In this document: positions 35,089 through 44,800 of the stretch, piece after piece
How positions within the stretch are numbered: the stretch's first letter is position 1
Layout: every line of letters starts with the position of its first letter
Assembly (NCBI GenBank): GCA_963793295.1
Contig: CAWBZX010000024.1
Coordinates: 62,001 to 126,000, forward strand
From: JAHDHW01 sp963793295
Lineage (GTDB): Bacteria > Bacteroidota > Bacteroidia > Chitinophagales > Saprospiraceae
DNA: 64,000 nt
Direction of reading: 5' to 3'
The notes under the pieces: model-generated
What the model was told of the DNA's origin: nothing
Databases searched by the model: none
The model's input: only the letters and a program-made list of their open reading frames with translations
Made by a program: the position numbers and the translations under genes

Positions 35089-36606
35089 TTGAAAATATCA
35101 ATTCAATATAAGGTTTTTCTCCTATTCTCGGGATTGGTGTTGGTCCTCAATCTGGTGATAATGAACGACGTTACCAGTGTATTGGAAGGCCCGGAGGCTG
35201 ACAACATTTATTTTGCCCAACAATTTCTCAAAGGTGCTTTCTCGGGGTTTGATTCAACTTTTCAAATGCCCAAGGAAATGCTGATAAAAAACTATGAGGA
35301 AGTTGGATTTGATTTGTTTTTGTTGCGATTGCCCGGGGTATTATTGTTGATTCTGGCACTGCTTGGCTTTTTTTGGTGGGGCAAGAAGTTGTTTGGAAAA
35401 GCAACGATTCTGTTGACTCTTTTGATTGTTTCCAGTACGTTTTTGATTATTCCTGCTTCAAAATTTGTTGCCGATGATGTATGGCTTTTGGCGTTTCAGT
35501 TAATGAGTTTTACGTCATTGATACTTTTGTTGAAACAGCCGATTTGGAGATGGCGGATTTTATTTTGGATTTTCACCATTTTAGGCATTCTCGTTAACCC
35601 AATATCTGCTTTGGTTTTTTCTTTTGGAATGTATTTGTTTTTGGTTATTGCCCATCCAAATGGAAAAAAGATGTTAAGTGTTTGGGATGTTTTGTTTGGT
35701 TTGATCATTTTGTCGGCAGTCTATTTTCTGAAGGGTTTCGAGGTTTATTCTTCCCGATCTTTCTTCCATTATTTTAATACTACTCCGCGGGATTATTTTT
35801 TAGCCCATTTAATTGGTGTTTTACCCTGGTTTGCATTTTTGCCGGCAGGGATTATAGATATCATTCAAAAATTGAGAAAGCGCGAAGAATTGGCTATCAT
35901 CAGTATTGCTTTTTTATTCTTTAGCATAATGAGTTATGGATTGATTTTACAAGTAGCATTCGCTTTTTTGATTGCCAAGCAACTAGAAAATTATTTTAAA
36001 CCGAATTACCCATATACCAATCTGGTCAAATCATTTGTCGTTCTTAATCTCTTTTTTTCATTCGCCTTGGTTTCTGCTTTACTTTTGGCTGGTTACGATA
36101 CTTTTGGTGTAATAGGCTTTCGGTCAAGAATGGGAACCGGTGGCGTTTATTGGGCATTTGGCTTTTTAGCGGTGATCGGTTTATTTGGAAATAATAGAAA
36201 AATGATCATCGGCGGTATGGCGCTCAGTGGTTCGTTGTCAATGTTGTTGTTTTGGACACAAATAAGCCCTTTGCTTGAAAATTACAGAGACCTGCCTGAA
36301 AAATTAGCCATTGCAATTGATTCGCTTTCTTCCGGAACGAAATCGCAGGTGTATTTTCATGAGTCATTTTACATTGATGGTTCTCTTTCGAAAAGGCAGG
36401 AAATCTATTTGAATAATAAAAATATTGATTCCAGGCCTCTTTACGAAATTGATAGTTTAAAAAGAGAAACAAGGATTTTCGTTTTAGAGGAAGACGCTTA
36501 TAGTAAGCTTGATTCTATTTTTGTAAATAATTTGGAAATAATACAAGTGGACGGCCGCAACCGTATTTTTGAAACGGAACAGAAGATTTGGATCTTAAAA
36601 AAGTGA
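35089..36606 (+). CDS. GT39-like polytopic membrane glycosyltransferase (ArnT/PMT superfamily)
   Basis: A 505-residue inner-membrane protein with about ten to twelve hydrophobic segments. The first periplasmic loop, EGPEADNIYFAQQFL, replaces the acidic motif that follows helix 1 in ArnT/PMT-type polyprenyl-phosphate sugar transferases. The C-terminal 120 residues form a soluble periplasmic domain. The start is a TTG at 35089, chosen because it restores the first helix (VFLLFSGLVLVLNLVIM); no upstream in-frame ATG is seen. A TAATTTCG box resembling -7 lies upstream near 35049. The sugar and acceptor are unknown. Confidence 0.75.
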   Translation: MKISIQYKVFLLFSGLVLVLNLVIMNDVTSVLEGPEADNIYFAQQFLKGAFSGFDSTFQMPKEMLIKNYEEVGFDLFLLRLPGVLLLILALLGFFWWGKKLFGKATILLTLLIVSSTFLIIPASKFVADDVWLLAFQLMSFTSLILLLKQPIWRWRILFWIFTILGILVNPISALVFSFGMYLFLVIAHPNGKKMLSVWDVLFGLIILSAVYFLKGFEVYSSRSFFHYFNTTPRDYFLAHLIGVLPWFAFLPAGIIDIIQKLRKREELAIISIAFLFFSIMSYGLILQVAFAFLIAKQLENYFKPNYPYTNLVKSFVVLNLFFSFALVSALLLAGYDTFGVIGFRSRMGTGGVYWAFGFLAVIGLFGNNRKMIIGGMALSGSLSMLLFWTQISPLLENYRDLPEKLAIAIDSLSSGTKSQVYFHESFYIDGSLSKRQEIYLNNKNIDSRPLYEIDSLKRETRIFVLEEDAYSKLDSIFVNNLEIIQVDGRNRIFETEQKIWILKK

Positions 36607-36625
36607 ATTTAATATTTGAATAAGA

Positions 36626-36757
36626 TCAGGTGCTTCTAAAAAGAAGATAAAGCAAGAACATAAATAAAACAGTACTTAGCGCTATTATCAATAAGATTTT
36701 CTTAGATGCCTTTCTATTTCTGCTTTCTAATTGGCGTTTTCGTTTAGATCTTGCCAT
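36626..36757 (-). CDS. 43-residue basic single-pass membrane peptide
   Basis: A short open frame not usually called. The ATG at 36757 opens a 43-residue peptide that begins MARSKRKRQLESRNRKASKK and continues into a hydrophobic segment (KILLIIALSTVLFMFLLYLLF) ending RST, then TGA at 36626. The first 20 residues hold about ten Lys/Arg, so the segment should insert with the basic end inside the cell. It lies between the GT39-like gene and the PIF1-like helicase, on the same strand as the helicase, 97 bases away. The composition is that of a real small membrane protein, but no family is recognised. Confidence 0.55.
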   Translation of the reverse strand: MARSKRKRQLESRNRKASKKILLIIALSTVLFMFLLYLLFRST

Positions 36758-36854
36758 AACCTTTTAATTTTACTTTTATAAATGAAGTAACAAAATAGCA
36801 ATTTTTGAAAAAAATAAAAACTTTAATGGTAAGTATAAAAAATTGATTAATATT

Positions 36855-38147
36855 TTAAAAATTCGTTTCATAAAACTGGACAATCCGATCATCTACCATA
36901 ATATCTCTCATTCGAATTTTTTTCTTGAGCACTATTCCTTCTAAAGATCGGCAACGACTCAATGCCACGTAAGTTTGTCCGTGTTCGAAAGCTCCGCTTC
37001 CCAAATCGATGATTACTTTGTCAAAAGTTTTTCCCTGGCTCTTGTGGATCGTGATCGCCCAAGCCAGTCTCAATGGAAATTGTTTGAAAGTACCGACAAC
37101 TTCTGTATCGATTTTTGTCTGATCTTCTTTGCTCACCTGGTAACGTTGGATTTCCCATTCCAGTTTTTCAACTTCCAGCGATCGTTTGCCTTGATTATCT
37201 TCAATGTCAACCACGATACTGTTGTAATCGATTTTTGCTATCCTTCCGATAGTACCGTTTACAAAACGGCGGCGCGGATCATTTTTTACAAACATGACCT
37301 GAGCCCCTTTTTTGAGTTTCAAGGCCGCTTCGGTAGGAAATAGTTTTGGATTGAAATTGCCGGTAATGGAAGCAAGGAATGAATATTCATCGGTGGTCAG
37401 CTGTTTCAGCTCGCGCTCATTTATTTGATCAACAATGGCATTTCGGGTAGAAAGGGTGATATAAAAATCATCCGAATGAAAATCAGGTTCATGTCTTTCG
37501 TTGAGATCTTCCAGATCTTCGTAATCCATTTGATTAACGCGAACACCATCCAAAAGCCGAATGAAATGCCGGGATTCCTGTCGGTACGTTTTTCGCAGTT
37601 CCAGTTTTTCCATTTCGAAACCTTCCTCAAATACCAGTGCAGAAAAGAAATATGGACTTTCATAAAGGGTTTGAAATAAGTTTCTTTCGACTTCTGTAGA
37701 AACAATAGGGGGTAATTGGAACAGATCGCCAAAAAATATGACCTGAACACCTCCAAAAGGGTCAATCATATTTCCGCGGTTCACGCGCAGGAAATAATCT
37801 ATGTTATCCAAAAGGTCAGCCCTTACCATCGAAATTTCATCGATGACCAGTACTTCGATATTTTGATAGAGTTTATGGTTTTTGCGTTTCCTGATATCGC
37901 TTTTATTTAAAGGTTTTGCTGGAAAACCAAAAAAAGAATGGATGGTTTGGCCTTTGACATTGAGTGCAGCAACACCGGTAGGAGCGAGGACGACCGTCTT
38001 TTTTCGGGTGGTATTTCGAAAAAGCTGGAGTAGGGTAGATTTTCCCGTTCCTGCACGTCCGGTGACAAAAAGACTTTTATTCGTTTTTTCAAAGACATCC
38101 AATGCGTACTGAAAGTCTTTACTCAATTCAAGCGGTTTTTTATTCAA
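36855..38147 (-). CDS. PIF1-type DNA helicase
   Basis: A 430-residue superfamily 1B helicase of the PIF1 group. Walker A GRAGTGKST starts at residue 30, motif Ia TVVLAPTGVAALNV follows, the Walker B is VIDEISMV (101-108), motif III is IFFGDLFQLPP, and the C-terminal part has the WAITIHKSQGKTF and ALSRCRSLEGI motifs. PIF1 helicases unwind DNA 5' to 3', often at G-quadruplexes or stalled forks. Compact bacterial forms of this size are common in Bacteroidota. Start MNKKPLELSKDF is supported by the motif spacing. Confidence 0.94.
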   Translation of the reverse strand: MNKKPLELSKDFQYALDVFEKTNKSLFVTGRAGTGKSTLLQLFRNTTRKKTVVLAPTGVAALNVKGQTIHSFFGFPAKPLNKSDIRKRKNHKLYQNIEVLVIDEISMVRADLLDNIDYFLRVNRGNMIDPFGGVQVIFFGDLFQLPPIVSTEVERNLFQTLYESPYFFSALVFEEGFEMEKLELRKTYRQESRHFIRLLDGVRVNQMDYEDLEDLNERHEPDFHSDDFYITLSTRNAIVDQINERELKQLTTDEYSFLASITGNFNPKLFPTEAALKLKKGAQVMFVKNDPRRRFVNGTIGRIAKIDYNSIVVDIEDNQGKRSLEVEKLEWEIQRYQVSKEDQTKIDTEVVGTFKQFPLRLAWAITIHKSQGKTFDKVIIDLGSGAFEHGQTYVALSRCRSLEGIVLKKKIRMRDIMVDDRIVQFYETNF

Positions 38148-38488
38148 AATGGACTTTTTAAGCGGTCAGTAGCAGCAGCCTGATATTGGCTTCGATGGCT
38201 TAGTATTCTAAGAAAGGTCGTTAACAAGCAATTGGAATTCATAAACCAAAATCACTAAAACTAAGAACTTCAACCGAAAAACTAACCAATTCAACTAACT
38301 CTTCAATTTTTTACAAAAGTATAACGAAAATACAAAATGATTGGAAACTACTAACCAGATGACACTTTATATAAATTTAACATGATAAAGGAATGGAAAA
38401 GACTTTTTTTATTTTAATTTTGCAGCCACATTCCAATCGACATTATCGATCACCCTTCTTTTGATTAATCATTTCAAATCCAAATAAC
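38148..38488. other. 341-base intergenic region
   Basis: AT-rich spacer between the divergent helicase and lamin-tail genes. It holds a -7 box for the rightward gene (separate entry) and several runs of A and T. I see no RNA fold or coding potential. Confidence 0.5.
38415..38422 (+). promoter_or_regulatory. Candidate -7 box for the lamin-tail/TonB/PLD locus
   Basis: TAATTTTG matches TAnnTTTG exactly, 66 bases before the ATG at 38489. No convincing -33 element is visible at the usual distance. Confidence 0.4.
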
Positions 38489-39622
38489 ATGAAAAAAATT
38501 TTACTCTTTTTAAGTTTCATTTTTGCTGCTTCAAATATTTTTGCTCAATGCAGCGAATTATTCTTTTCAGAATATGCGGAAGGTTATTCCAATAACAAAG
38601 GATTAGAGATTTACAACCCTACACCCTCAGCTATTGATTTATCAGAATATTCGCTTGCTCGATTTAGCAATGGAGCGACCTCTACCGGTACCACCCGAAT
38701 AATACAATTGCCTTCAGTCATGTTGGCTTCAAATGATGTTTATGTTGTCATTGTTGATCTTATTGATACTACGCTTTGGGATTCACAATTTGATAAACCG
38801 GTCTGGAACGGATACAATTTGATCGATACAATTTTCGATAGTGTTACTGGTGATCCAATACTTGATTCTCTGGGTAATGTGATTTTAGGTCCTCAGTATC
38901 TAGATGGAAATGCTCTTTTCGGTAATGAATACAATGAGGAATATGATATGCAGTGTAAAGCTGATGTGTTCCTTTGTCCTGATTATGACACGAACAATAC
39001 GATGTATTTTAACGGAAACGATGCTATGGCATTGGTGAAAGGTATCGAAGTCGCTCCGGATGGTTCCAACCTTGTAGATGTCATCGGTGTCATTGGAGAA
39101 AATCCCGAAAATACTATTATGGAAGATGCCTGGGTCGATGAAAACGGATACTGGCTGACCAAGGATCGCACATTGGTCCGAAAGCCATCTGTTGCTGGTG
39201 GAAGAAATGCGATTTCAGATGTTGTCTATTCTTCCGGTGGAACGTTTACAGGTACTGAGTGGGACAGCTATCCAAAAAATTCTTTCCAATATTTAGGAAT
39301 ACACAATAGTGGCTGTAATGCCAGTTCAAAACCTGATGAATACAGCTGTGTAACAGGAGTTGGTACTTATGAAGTAAATGCCATTCCTTTTAATATGTAT
39401 CCAAATCCTAATGCTACAAAATTGTTGACCATTGAAGCTGCTGAACAAATAAGCAGAGTAGAAGTATACAACATCCTTGGACAGCATGTGCATAGTGAAA
39501 AGGTTGGACTTTCCAGCGCTAAGCTTGAGCTCAACCTTAACAAATTTGAGCAAGGGATGTATTTGGTCAATCTGATTTTTGATAATAATCAAGTTTCTAT
39601 TCAGAAACTTGTAGTTGAATAA
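38489..39622 (+). CDS. Lamin-tail domain protein with T9SS sorting domain
   Basis: A 377-residue exported protein (signal peptide ending IFAQ). The lamin tail (LTD) fold is suggested by LFFSEYAEGYSNNKGLEIYNPTPSAIDLSEYSLARF near the N-terminus and by FNGNDAMALVKG later, both features of the LTD group. LTD modules accompany secreted nucleases and phosphatases in many bacteria. After an Asp-rich insert, the C-terminal 75 residues (MYPNPNATKLL to QKLVVE) are a T9SS type A sorting domain. No catalytic residues are seen, so it may bind or present another protein. It leads a group with a TonB receptor and a PLD protein, though a terminator hairpin follows it. Confidence 0.85.
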   Translation: MKKILLFLSFIFAASNIFAQCSELFFSEYAEGYSNNKGLEIYNPTPSAIDLSEYSLARFSNGATSTGTTRIIQLPSVMLASNDVYVVIVDLIDTTLWDSQFDKPVWNGYNLIDTIFDSVTGDPILDSLGNVILGPQYLDGNALFGNEYNEEYDMQCKADVFLCPDYDTNNTMYFNGNDAMALVKGIEVAPDGSNLVDVIGVIGENPENTIMEDAWVDENGYWLTKDRTLVRKPSVAGGRNAISDVVYSSGGTFTGTEWDSYPKNSFQYLGIHNSGCNASSKPDEYSCVTGVGTYEVNAIPFNMYPNPNATKLLTIEAAEQISRVEVYNILGQHVHSEKVGLSSAKLELNLNKFEQGMYLVNLIFDNNQVSIQKLVVE

Positions 39623-39630
39623 AGTAAGCT

Positions 39631-39670
39631 AAACAACGCAGGACAATTAAAATCCTGCGTTGTTTTTTTT
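39631..39670 (+). terminator. Intrinsic terminator after the lamin-tail gene
   Basis: AAACAACGCAGGA (39631-39643) pairs perfectly with TCCTGCGTTGTTT (39653-39665) around a 9-base loop, followed by a T-run. The following gene must have its own promoter or partial read-through. Confidence 0.88.
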
Positions 39671-39718
39671 ACGAAACTTAATAATAAGATAAGTTCATAA
39701 AACTTAATCCTAATCCAG

Positions 39719-42455
39719 ATGAGGCAATTTCAACTTGTTTTTCTATTTCTAAGTTTTTTTACAACTTCAGTTTTTGCTCAGGAATACACACTCAGCGGGG
39801 CAATAACGGACGCAGTTACAAATGAACCATTAATTGGAGCCACTATAACTGTTGGTGCCAAAGGTGTTGTAACCGATTTTGATGGGAAGTATGAAATCTC
39901 TTTGGAAAAAGGACCGCATACGGTCAGTATTTCTTACGTTGGATATGGCGGCAAAGAGTTGGAGATCAATCTGGAGAAAGATCAAACCCTCGATATTCAG
40001 TTGGAAAGTGATTTTGTGCTCAATGAAGTTGTGGTAACGGCTGATATCGCCATTGAAAGAGAAACACCAGTTGCTTTTTCTAATATTTCTTCCAAAAAAC
40101 TTGACGAGGAATTGGCTGCGCAGGATATTCCGATGATATTAAATTCTACTCCCGGAGCTTACGCGACACAAAGCGGTGGTGGCGATGGCGATGCCCGAAT
40201 CACTATTCGTGGATTCAATCAGCGAAATATTGCAGTGATGCTGGACGGAATTCCGGTCAATGATATGGAAAATGGCTGGGTATATTGGTCCAATTGGTTT
40301 GGACTTGATTTGGTTACGCAAACCATGCAGGTTCAGCGCGGTTTAGGCGCTTCCAAGCTTTCTGTTCCTTCGATAGGAGGTACGGTGAATATTCTGACTA
40401 AAGGTATAGATGCTAAGCGAAACATGAGATTTAGACAGGAGTTTGGTAATGATGGATACCTGCGATCTACTTTAGGTATTACAACGGGACGCCTCGAAAA
40501 TGGTTGGGGCATATCTGCAGCAGGATCTTACAAACAAGGAGATGGCTGGGTAAAAGGAAACTTCACAAAAGGCTATTTTTACTACTTACGAATTGACAAA
40601 CAACTTGGAAACCACATGCTTAGTTTGTCTGGTTTTGGCGCCCCTCAGGAACATGGTCAGCGCCCCTTTACTTATGAGACTGGTCTGGTAGATACCAAAT
40701 TCGCAAAGGAGATTGGCGTTCCTCAATTTGCGATCGATGAATTAGCTCAAAAAGATAAAGGCCGTCGTTATAACGAGCACTGGGGTTACAGAAATGGAGA
40801 ATTATTTAATACCAGAAAAAATTATTACCACAAACCCCAATTCAGCCTTCGGCATAGCTGGCAGGCTAATCAAAAATTTTATTGGTCAAATGTAGCTTAT
40901 TTGTCGCTCGGTACAGGAGGGGGAACGGCACCTGCTGGCAGCTCTGATGGTGGTGTGTCAATTCCCAGTACTGAAGATGGTCAATATGACCTTGAGTATG
41001 CAATTAATATAAATAAAACAGGCGGTCTAAAACCTGAAGGACTTTCAGAATATTTCATTCGATCGAGTAATAATGATCACTTCTGGACAGGATTATTATC
41101 AACTGTTAATTATGATATTAGTAATCGGTTTACTTTGTCGGGAGGCCTGGATGCGCGCTATTATCGCGGTGATCATTATCGCAGTGTTTATGATCTGTTG
41201 GAAGGGACTTATACCTATGGGGCCGGAAATTTTCGAATTGACCAGCAAGAAAATAAATTAGGTGTAGATGATAAAATAGCTTATGATAACAGCGGATTTG
41301 TTCGTTGGGGCGGCATATTTGGGTTGATAGAATATAAGCACAAAAAATGGTCAGCATTCCTCAATGTTTCAGGAGCAGTGACTGGTTATAGCCTGGAAGA
41401 TTATATGAAACCCATGGAAGTAAGTTTGGCTGACACTAGTTTTTTTGTGAGTTATACAAAGCCAATTGAGTATAATGGAACAACTTATACGATCAACTCA
41501 CCAGAGGCAATGAATCAAAAAATTGACTGGATTAATATTCCTTCTTATACCTTCAAAGTAGGCGCTGCTTACAACCTCAACGAAAGTAGCAGCCTGTTTT
41601 TTAATACAGGTTACCTTTCGAAAGCACAACAGTTTAATAATGTGATCAATAGTAATCGTTTCGGAACAAACATTCTGGAATTCAATGAATATGAAAACGA
41701 AAAAATTATCGCATTTGAATTAGGATATAGCTATAAGAGTCAATTTTTTGCTGCTAATGTGAATGGCTACTATACTGTTTGGGAAAACAAACCCCTCGAT
41801 TCGCCTCCCTCCATTGTAATCCCTCCAGAAGATGGTAGTGAGCCTGATCTTGATAGCGATCGAATCACAGTAAATATTCCCGGAATTGACGCTGTTCACA
41901 AAGGGATTGAATTGGATTTTGCAGTTAAGCCCATGAAAAAACTAACTATAGAAGGCTTGGCATCCATTGCGGATTGGGTTTGGAATTCGGCAGGGAAGGG
42001 GAGTATTCCGATTACAAGTTGGTTTAATTATAATTATGATTTTGATGCAAAAGGTGTCCATGTTGGTGATGCAGCTCAGCTTCAATTTGGCGGGCTGATA
42101 AGATATGAACCGATCAAGAACTTTTATGTAAAATTAAAAGGAACTCATTTTGCTAAAAATTACGCTAATTTCAATCCAGAGGATTTGAATGGTGACAATG
42201 CGACGAAGAGAGTCCTGGCAAATGCCGGATTATACAGAATTCTCTTTCCATACCGGTTATTATTTTAAAATTAAAAATATTGGCTTGACAGTAAGAGCAA
42301 ACGTTTTAAATCTGCTGGATGCGACTTATTTGACGGATGCCCGGAATAATGATACTTTTAATTCGCCTTCCTATAATGATTTTGACGCTAAATCTGCATC
42401 GGTTCATTACGCTCAGGGTAGACGTTGGAGCGTTTCTTTTCAAGTAAATTTTTAA
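39719..42455 (+). pseudogene. TonB-dependent receptor, interrupted by a frameshift near 42207-42213
   Basis: An outer-membrane receptor of the TonB-dependent family. The N-terminal part has a signal peptide, a carboxypeptidase-regulatory-like domain (about 22-110, SGAITDAVTNEPLIGATI), the plug (about 110-230, RGFNQRNIAVMLDGIPVND) and most of the barrel. The first frame stops at 42268 with a short unrelated tail (YRILFPYRLLF). The second frame, open from 42189 to 42455, encodes the missing barrel end (SWQMPDYTEFSFHTGYYF, then VRANVLNLLDATYL and RRWSVSFQVNF). Skipping one base in the AGAGAG run at 42207-42212 joins them to a normal receptor. So this is a recent mutation, a sequencing error or, least likely, a programmed shift. 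The ligand is unknown; it may serve the flanking secreted proteins. Confidence 0.88.
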
Positions 42456-42503
42456 AAAAAAATATTTTTCAATTACGTTAATTTAAACATCAAGTAATTA
42501 GAT

Positions 42504-44714
42504 ATGAGCAAATTATTTTTAGTATTTATAAGTGTTACATTAAGCTTTTCCAGTCTGGTAGCTCAGATAGATATTTCGGTAGCAAGAGGAATGAGCGAAG
42601 GCAGCACGGTTACTGTTGAAGGAATTGCAACCAACGGAAGCGAATTAGGCGTGATACGTTATTTACAGGATGCCACAGGAGCTATTGCCGCTTATCCTGG
42701 TATGGGTTCGATGGCTAACTTTCCGGAAAGTGTGGTCCGTGGCGACCTGGTTCAAGTTACGGGTGTTTTAAAGGTGTATAACGGGCTTTTGGAAATTGAT
42801 CCTATCAATTCGTATTCCGTTATTTCCAGTGGCAATCCAGTACCAGATCCATTAGTCGTGACACCCAACGGAGTCAATGAAGACAATGAAGCCAAGCTTT
42901 TAAAAATTAACGGAGCATCTTTTGTTGACGGAGGAAGTTTGTTTTCAGTTGGTAATTATTCCTTTACAGCAGGTGGTGAAACTTCAGAAATTTATATTCG
43001 GACAACTCACCCATTAATTGGAACTACGATTCCTCTGGCTACAGTAAATATCACCGGAATTGCTTCTCAATTTAATAGCATTTATCAATTACTTCCTAGA
43101 GATATAGACGATATTGAAATCGCTGATAATTTTTATTTTACATCATCTCCTGTTCAATCCAATATTTCAAATTCCGGGTTTACCATTTCATGGAATACAA
43201 ATACACCAGGTTCAAGCAATCTTCGATATGGAACAACAGAAACGATGGATAACGAAATAAATGCAGGTGGTTCAACAACTGATCACAGTGTGGACATTTC
43301 AGGGCTTGATCCAGCAGAGATTTATTATGTACAGGTTTTTTCTGACAACGGAAACACCACAATAAATTCTACGGTTAAATTTTTCAGCACTGCTTCAAAT
43401 TCTACTGGCACGGTCCGGGTTTATTTTAATCATGAAGTGGATGGTTCGTATTCGAACGGAAGCTATCCGATAAATACAACTCCCGGAGCGCTAGAAGCTG
43501 CCATTATCAACCGAATAAATAATGCGACTACATCAATAGATGCATCGATTTATAATATCAACCGGACTACTATAGTGGAAGCACTAACAAACGCCTACAA
43601 TAATGGAGTTCAGGTTCGATATGTGACTGACGATGAAACAGGTAACCTCGCATTACAAAATCCCACGCCACCTTTTCCGGTGATAAAAGGGAATATTGAC
43701 GGTTTGATGCACAACAAGTTTTTTGTTTTTGATGCAGACTCTGAAGACGAGTCCTGGGTTATTATGGGTTCAACGAATATGACGGAACAAAATCTTGCGG
43801 ATGATTTTAATAACATGGTAGCCATTCAGGATCAGGCACTGGCAAAGACTTATACCAAGGAATTTCAAGAGATATGGGGGTCAGATGGACCTAATCCTGG
43901 AATTTTTAATGTAAAGTTCGGTGCAGACAAATCAGATGATACGCCACATTTGTTTAATATAAACGGAATGACCGTTGAATCGTATTTTTCTCCAACAGAT
44001 AATACTTCCATTGGAATTGGAGGCGCAATTTCTTCAGCTAATGACGACTTTCAGTTTGCGGTGTTGACATTTACAAATAATGAACTGGGAAATGCTGTCT
44101 TGAATGCTCATAATGCAAGTGTTGATGTCAGAGGAATCATTAACAACATAAATGATCAGGGTTCCGAATATCAATATTTGCTTGATAACGGTGTTAATGT
44201 GAGTCCGGATAATACCACTGTTCAAACACATCATAAATATTGCATAGTTGATGCGACCAATCCTGCATCTGACCCGCAGGTGGTCACCGGTTCGCACAAC
44301 TGGTCAGCTAGCGCTGATACCCGTAATGATGAAAATACTTTGATTTTTCATGATGCGGATATCGCCAATATATTTTTACAGGAATTTGAAGCGCGTTGGT
44401 GTGAGGCGACAGCAGGATCAAATTGTGTTACTTCATCAACGGTGATAAATGGCATTGATGGTTTTGAAGCGACAGTTTTCCCAAATCCAGCAGTTGATCA
44501 ATCAACGATTAAAATGGAAGTTGAAACACAAAATGATGTGATCATCAATGTGTGGGATTTTAATGGACGTATGCTGCAATCAACGATTTTGAGAGATGTG
44601 CAAGGGGAAGTTACAGAGCAGTTGTTTTTAAATGGGATGCCCTCTGGAACTTATATTGTAACTTTTAAAATTGATGACAAAATTTCAAGTAGGAAACTGG
44701 AAATTGTAAAATAA
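42504..44714 (+). CDS. T9SS-sorted OB/FN3/phospholipase-D domain protein
   Basis: A 736-residue exported protein (signal peptide ending LVAQ). Residues 24-205 look like two OB-fold/DUF5689-type modules (VTVEGIAT, RGDLVQVTGVLKVYNG, VNITGIASQFN). Residues 212-298 form a fibronectin type III domain. Residues 304-640 hold a PLD-superfamily nuclease/phospholipase core with both HKD motifs: His403/Lys405/Asp410 (MHNKFFVFD, then GSTN at 422-425) and His577/Lys578/Asp583 (HHKYCIVD, then GSHNWS at 596-601). A T9SS sorting domain ends the chain (VFPNPAVDQS to RKLEIVK). It should cleave phosphodiesters at the surface; nucleic acid or phospholipid as substrate is not settled. OB-fold modules favour nucleic acid. 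Confidence 0.88.
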   Translation: MSKLFLVFISVTLSFSSLVAQIDISVARGMSEGSTVTVEGIATNGSELGVIRYLQDATGAIAAYPGMGSMANFPESVVRGDLVQVTGVLKVYNGLLEIDPINSYSVISSGNPVPDPLVVTPNGVNEDNEAKLLKINGASFVDGGSLFSVGNYSFTAGGETSEIYIRTTHPLIGTTIPLATVNITGIASQFNSIYQLLPRDIDDIEIADNFYFTSSPVQSNISNSGFTISWNTNTPGSSNLRYGTTETMDNEINAGGSTTDHSVDISGLDPAEIYYVQVFSDNGNTTINSTVKFFSTASNSTGTVRVYFNHEVDGSYSNGSYPINTTPGALEAAIINRINNATTSIDASIYNINRTTIVEALTNAYNNGVQVRYVTDDETGNLALQNPTPPFPVIKGNIDGLMHNKFFVFDADSEDESWVIMGSTNMTEQNLADDFNNMVAIQDQALAKTYTKEFQEIWGSDGPNPGIFNVKFGADKSDDTPHLFNINGMTVESYFSPTDNTSIGIGGAISSANDDFQFAVLTFTNNELGNAVLNAHNASVDVRGIINNINDQGSEYQYLLDNGVNVSPDNTTVQTHHKYCIVDATNPASDPQVVTGSHNWSASADTRNDENTLIFHDADIANIFLQEFEARWCEATAGSNCVTSSTVINGIDGFEATVFPNPAVDQSTIKMEVETQNDVIINVWDFNGRMLQSTILRDVQGEVTEQLFLNGMPSGTYIVTFKIDDKISSRKLEIVK

Positions 44715-44742
44715 TTTAAGCTTTTAGAAGCTTCTTTAAAAT

Positions 44743-44775
44743 AAAAGCCCTCGCAAAATGCTTGCAAGGGCTTTT
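44743..44775 (+). terminator. Intrinsic terminator after the PLD gene
   Basis: AAAAGCCCT-GCAA (44743-44756) pairs with TTGC-AGGGCTTTT (44762-44774), with one mismatch, then T residues. It closes the lamin-tail/TonB/PLD group and may also serve the convergent lipoprotein gene. Confidence 0.85.
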
Positions 44776-44800
44776 TCAATTTTCATAGCTTATCCTAATT

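Noticed and set aside
42189..42455. Separate small gene encoding an 88-residue protein
   Set aside because: Its sequence is the missing C-terminal end of the TonB receptor, so it is a frameshifted part of that gene and not independent.
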